From positions 31,120,358-31,184,357 of the forward strand of contig OZ035998.1 of the NCBI GenBank assembly GCA_964035015.1: a DNA stretch of 64,000 nt, in the 5' to 3' direction. The number at the start of each line of letters is the position of its first letter. The stretch's first letter is position 1. Position numbers and translations under genes: made by a program. Below the pieces are notes generated by a model. That model was not told the origin of the DNA, did not search any database, and saw only the letters and a list, made by a program, of their open reading frames with translations. Shown here piece by piece: positions 63,695 to 64,000 of the stretch. The stretch comes from Corallium rubrum (Eukaryota > Cnidaria > Anthozoa > Scleralcyonacea > Coralliidae).

Positions 63695-64000
63695 TCTCCC
63701 TTCTCTCCAGTATTGGCCAATCTTTTCATAGAAGATTTTGAAACCAATTAGTATTCTATTTCGCAACACTCATGTTCATGCTCAGTTAATTAAGGAATGG
63801 GGACAAATCTTGATCCAGCGACTTAAGCCAAGCTGGAACAGCTTGGCTTAAGGGTAACAGTGTTGTACGACCCACGCGAATTCTTGAAGGGTGGGAGTGA
63901 TGGGCCGTTTTCGTGATCACTGATCCGCTGGAGAGAAACTGAGCAAGAATGGAGTGTTTTTCCCAGTGTTGTATTTATAGCCCCTCCCTCTTTGTGACAT
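63695..64000. other. Unassigned sequence
   Basis: A short palindrome GACTTAAGCCAAGCTGGAAC / AGCTTGGCTTAAG at 63820-63852. Nothing else is seen. Confidence 0.35.

Overview
The window looks like nuclear DNA of an anthozoan cnidarian, most likely a stony coral or close relative. That is an inference from four things seen here: AT-rich intron-like sequence; a dense mix of CR1/L2-type LINEs, Penelope-like elements with hammerhead-like motifs, Ty3/gypsy remnants and many fold-back MITEs; intergenic repeats with recurring 'CGGGGGAGCATGCCCCC', 'CCCTCGGG' and 'GTAAAATCGTCTGG' motifs of a kind I associate with coral genomes; and split genes with GT-AG introns. Nothing bacterial was seen: no operons, rRNA, CRISPR or phage.

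The one host gene I can support runs on the minus strand across most of the first 44 kb. Eight small exons (44172-44276, 37402-37468, 35064-35257, 26064-26217, 21771-21886, 9403-9505, 4655-4693, 345-544) have GT-AG boundaries and compatible phases. Joined, they encode the first 326 residues of a secreted or membrane protein: signal peptide, short Cys-rich N-terminus, then fibronectin-III-like ectodomain rich in N-glycosylation sequons. The gene leaves the window at position 345 with a clean donor, so the C-terminus is unseen. Its introns hold nearly everything else in 0-44 kb.

Layout. 0-4.7 kb: microsatellite, last visible exon, three TTAA-flanked fold-back MITEs, a broken LINE, an (AAAAC)n array and a micro-exon. 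5-9.5 kb: composite repeats, a 671-bp fold-back MITE, exon 6. 9.7-19 kb: diverged repeat copies, a Penelope 3' end, 20-bp minisatellites, Ty3/gypsy gag and integrase remnants, a hAT-like MITE with perfect 8-bp TSD, and a small unexplained ORF pair. 19-27 kb: fold-backs, exons 5 and 4, a Penelope-type inverted repeat, LTR-like repeat, GACA/CAAA arrays. 27-35 kb: TATCATG satellites, a decayed LINE with a GTA-rich tail, two promoter-plus-ATG repeat cassettes, a CACTT/CGCCT array, exon 3. 36-46 kb: hAT-like and TTAA MITEs, a nested TIR element, exons 2 and 1, a 10-bp minisatellite.

46-64 kb: a nearly intact LINE (EN plus RT) split by a 738-bp fold-back with 336-bp arms; hAT-like and MULE-like MITEs with TSDs; a 413-bp tandem duplication; two more copies of the 671-bp MITE; Penelope RT and 3' remnants. 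I see no host gene there.

All statements come from reading the sequence; no database search was run. Family names rest on motifs, termini and TSD length.
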